The position numbers and the translations under genes are program-made. Source: Streptomyces sp. BV286 (lineage in GTDB: Bacteria; Actinomycetota; Actinomycetes; Streptomycetales; Streptomycetaceae). From it: a stretch of 64,000 bases of DNA. Location: NCBI RefSeq assembly GCF_019090165.1, contig NZ_JAHRIB010000098.1, forward strand, positions 1 to 64,000, in the 5' to 3' direction. Shown piece by piece: positions 61,971 through 64,000 of this stretch. How positions within the stretch are numbered: the first letter of the stretch is position 1; every line of letters begins with the position of its first letter. A model generated the notes under the pieces. The model was not told the DNA's origin. It made no database searches and saw nothing but the letters and a program-made list of their open reading frames with translations.

Positions 61971-62143
61971 GCGGACGGTTCTCCTAAGAGGTGGATCTGC
62001 GCCCGGCCTGCCTTCCAGCCGGGTACGGATTCCAGCCTGCCCGCTTTCCCGGCCGTCACCCAGACCACGGTTCTGCGTACGTTCGCTGGTCCTACTACTG
62101 GCAGGGGCAGGTTCGTGTGCGTACCACCGTGAATACTGGACGT

Positions 62144-63073
62144 ATGGACGAACAGCCCTCTCAGGACTCCACGGGCGCGGCCGGGCAGGTGCCGGGGCGG
62201 CCGCTGGACCAGCGTGCCGAGCTCAGCGAGTTCCTGCGCACGCGCCGGGCGCGGCTGAAGCCGGAGGACGTGGGGCTGCCGGACTTCGGGCGGCACCGCC
62301 GTGTGCCGGGCCTGCGCCGCGAGGAGCTGGCGCAGCTGGCCGGGGTCTCGGTGGCGTACTACACCCGTCTTGAGCAGGGCAACGGACGGAACGTGTCGGC
62401 GGAGGTGCTCGACGCGATCGCGCGCGCCCTGCGGCTGAGCGGGGCCGAGCACGCGCATCTCACCCATCTGGCGAAGCCCAAGCAGCACAAGAAGAAGCCG
62501 TCGGCCCGGCCGCAGCAGGTGCGGGTGGCGATGCGGCAGCTGATCGACACGTTCGACAGTGTGCCCGCGTACGTTGTGGGGCGGCGCTCCGAGATCCTCG
62601 TGTGGAACCGGATGGCCGCCGCCGTGTTCGGCGACTGGTCGGAGCTGCCCGCGCCCGAGCGGAACTGGGCGCGGATGGTGTTCCTCAGGCCCGAGTACCG
62701 CGACCTGTTCGTGGAGTGGGAGCAGAAGGCGTCCGACATCGTGAGTTTTCTGCGCATGGACGCGGGCTGCCATCCGGACGATCCCCGGCTGTCGGCGCTG
62801 GTCGGTGAGCTGTCGGTGAAGAGCGAGGAGTTCCGGCGGCTCTGGGCGACGCACGACGTCAAGGAGAAGAGCCACGGGGTGAAGCGGCTGCGTCATCCGC
62901 TGGTGGGCGAGCTCACTCTGTCCTTCGAGACGTTCCGGCTCCCCGACGACGACGAGCAGTCGGTGGTGACGTATCACGCGGAGCCGGGTTCGCCGTCGGC
63001 CGAGGGGCTGCGGTTGCTGGCCAGCTGGGGCACGGACGCCACCCGGGCGGGGTCCTCGACACCACGGGCGTAG
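62144..63073 (+). CDS. XRE family regulator with MmyB-like ligand domain
   Basis: The 309-residue protein has an N-terminal HTH ([59 protein letters not shown], residues about 30-90). A PAS-like MmyB ligand-binding domain follows ([56 protein letters not shown]). MmyB-like regulators in actinobacteria sit beside reductase genes, as here, and are thought to bind fatty acids or related ligands. ATG 62144; a 51-codon upstream extension is not protein-like. Confidence 0.9.
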   Translation: MDEQPSQDSTGAAGQVPGRPLDQRAELSEFLRTRRARLKPEDVGLPDFGRHRRVPGLRREELAQLAGVSVAYYTRLEQGNGRNVSAEVLDAIARALRLSGAEHAHLTHLAKPKQHKKKPSARPQQVRVAMRQLIDTFDSVPAYVVGRRSEILVWNRMAAAVFGDWSELPAPERNWARMVFLRPEYRDLFVEWEQKASDIVSFLRMDAGCHPDDPRLSALVGELSVKSEEFRRLWATHDVKEKSHGVKRLRHPLVGELTLSFETFRLPDDDEQSVVTYHAEPGSPSAEGLRLLASWGTDATRAGSSTPRA

Positions 63074-63088
63074 CTCTCCCTGTGTCCA

Positions 63089-63137
63089 CCTGGGCCGCCC
63101 GCCCGTCCGCCTGGGCCTGCCTGGGCCGCCCGCCCGT
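63089..63137. repeat. 18-bp direct repeat after the MmyB-type gene
   Basis: CCTGGGCCGCCCGCCCGT occurs at 63089-63106 and 63120-63137. No hairpin arm is evident, and the function is unknown. Confidence 0.65.
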
Positions 63138-63196
63138 GCCTCGTCCTCGGACGGCCAGTGCCCGACGCCGGACAGGCTGAGGTGTCCAGCCCGTCC

Positions 63197-63224
63197 GGCG
63201 TCCGGCATCCGGCATCCGGCATCC
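63197..63224. repeat. 7-bp tandem repeat GGCATCC
   Basis: Four units (the first as GGCGTCC) just past the end of the haemoglobin gene. Slippage-prone; no role inferred. Confidence 0.65.
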
Positions 63225-63245
63225 GCTGCAGTGCGACGAGCACCG

Positions 63246-64000
63246 TCACGGCTGGTACGGCGGGGCGGCGCCCCACGTCCACTTCGGTACGGGCTGCTCC
63301 GCCGGAGGCGTCGCGTCGGGTCCGGAGAAGTGCACGGCGAGCCGCGTCCCCCACTCCGCGTACGCGACGAACGCCGAACGGAACTCGGCGTCCGTCGGCA
63401 GGCCCGCCTCGTCCGCCGCGTCCTGCAGCAGGTTGACCCAGCGCCGCCGCTGGACCTCCGTGATGCTCTTCCCCAGGTGCTTGGCGACCATGTGGCCGTG
63501 CCCGCCCTGCGTCTCGGAGTAGGCCGCCGGGCCGCCGAAGACCTCGCCGAACCAGGCCGCGACATGGGACGCGTGCTCGGCGGCGAGCCCTTCGAAGACG
63601 GGTGCGAGGACGTCGTCCTTGAGGACCTTGTCGTAGAAGACCTCGGTGAGCCGTGTGAAGGCCTCTGGACCCCCGGCCCAGGAGTACAGCGTGGGCACGG
63701 ACGCCCCCGTGCCCCGTACGGTCGTCGGCTTGTAGTGGCGCATCTCCTGGATGGACCCGACGAACGGGCCGATCTCGGCGACGAAGTCGGTGAAGAGCTC
63801 CGATTCGCGGAAGCCCTCGATGTGGTCCTCGGTGGACGTCCAGGTGATGCGGAGCACGAAGTGCTCGAAGTCCTCCTCGCAGCGCGCCAGTTCGTAGTCG
63901 ACGCACTGCGGGGCCGCCGCGAGCTGCGCGGCGGCCCGGGTGTAGGCGGCGAGGAACTCCGCCGACTGCTGCTCGGGAATGAGGTACCGGATGTACTCAA
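63246..64000 (-). CDS. Monooxygenase-like/truncated-haemoglobin fusion (partial, 5' end outside window)
   Basis: The visible 250 codons give two parts. The first, YIRYLIPEQQSAEFLAAY to LRITWTSTEDHIEGFRES, resembles an antibiotic-biosynthesis-monooxygenase (ABM) ferredoxin-like domain. The second is a group II truncated haemoglobin: FTRLTEVFYDKVLKDDVLAP, HVAAWFGEVFGGPAAYSE, GGHGHMVAKHLGKSITEVQR with the proximal His, and the C-terminal RWVNLLQDAADEAG. Such fusions may bind oxygen or NO with redox or electron-transfer activity. The gene starts beyond 64000. Confidence 0.85.
   Translation of the reverse strand, partial: EYIRYLIPEQQSAEFLAAYTRAAAQLAAAPQCVDYELARCEEDFEHFVLRITWTSTEDHIEGFRESELFTDFVAEIGPFVGSIQEMRHYKPTTVRGTGASVPTLYSWAGGPEAFTRLTEVFYDKVLKDDVLAPVFEGLAAEHASHVAAWFGEVFGGPAAYSETQGGHGHMVAKHLGKSITEVQRRRWVNLLQDAADEAGLPTDAEFRSAFVAYAEWGTRLAVHFSGPDATPPAEQPVPKWTWGAAPPYQP

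Noticed and set aside
1..64000. tRNA, rRNA or tmRNA genes
   Set aside because: I saw no cloverleaf with conserved T-loop sequence or rRNA core on either strand. A covariance-model scan would be decisive.

Overview
The window is a stretch of high-GC actinobacterial chromosome, almost certainly Streptomyces. GC is very high, GTG/TTG starts are common, genes are packed with ATGA/GTGA start-stop overlaps, and the gene content is typical (GTP-type PEP carboxykinase, mycothiol conjugate amidase Mca, DUF4307, Mut7-C, PAQR/hemolysin III, several STAND ATPases). The order pck - hemolysin III - mca - greA - DrrA-type ABC transporter - ilvA - MarR - metB - msrA looks like a Streptomyces core-chromosome segment, into which several accessory blocks have been placed.

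Layout. 0.1-5.5 kb: a divergent D-amino-acid utilisation locus (RidA, IclR regulator, PfkB sugar kinase on the minus strand; fold-III PLP D-amino-acid deaminase/aldolase and N-acyl-D-amino-acid deacylase on the plus strand) with an inverted repeat between the two arms. 5.5-8.5 kb: secreted trypsin-like protease, AlaT-type aminotransferase, small unknown protein. 8.8-13.3 kb: a four-gene TelA operon (membrane-anchored solute-binding-like protein, TelA, lipoprotein with solute-binding plus VWA domains, two-TM protein). 13.4-16.4 kb: a STAND NTPase (NB-ARC/TPR) preceded by a small protein. The two share a RHIM-like repeat, at the C-terminus of one and the N-terminus of the other, the arrangement expected of an amyloid-signalling effector/receptor pair. 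16.4-17.4 kb: decayed sequence. 17.5-23.7 kb: pckA, PAQR protein, MFS exporter with TetR regulator, Mut7-C protein. 23.9-30.5 kb: a coupled cell-surface glycan operon (GT2, PMT-like GT, GT2-GtrA, galactose-oxidase-type copper radical oxidase). 30.7-38.8 kb: YyaL thioredoxin-domain protein, a second membrane-linked STAND protein with an altered Walker A, a 16-bp minisatellite, mca, DUF4307, greA.

38.9-46.6 kb holds the clearest evolutionary event. A 5.9-kb integrative element with a large serine recombinase has split the permease gene of a DrrA/DrrB-type ABC exporter. The element carries a complete, closely related permease at its right end, and that gene's ATG overlaps the stop codon of the broken host fragment, so the ATPase operon appears to be re-completed by the invader. 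The element also holds a decayed IS5-type transposase and several unrecognised genes.

46.9-64 kb returns to mixed core and accessory genes: ilvA, MarR, a sigma-like gene with a small membrane partner, metB, msrA, a PadR regulator with two tandem palindromes, a quinone-oxidoreductase-like enzyme, recombinase and DUF4291 remnants, an alpha/beta hydrolase, a TPR protein, a zinc alcohol dehydrogenase divergent from an MmyB-type regulator, and a truncated-haemoglobin gene cut by the window end. No tRNA, rRNA or CRISPR array was seen.
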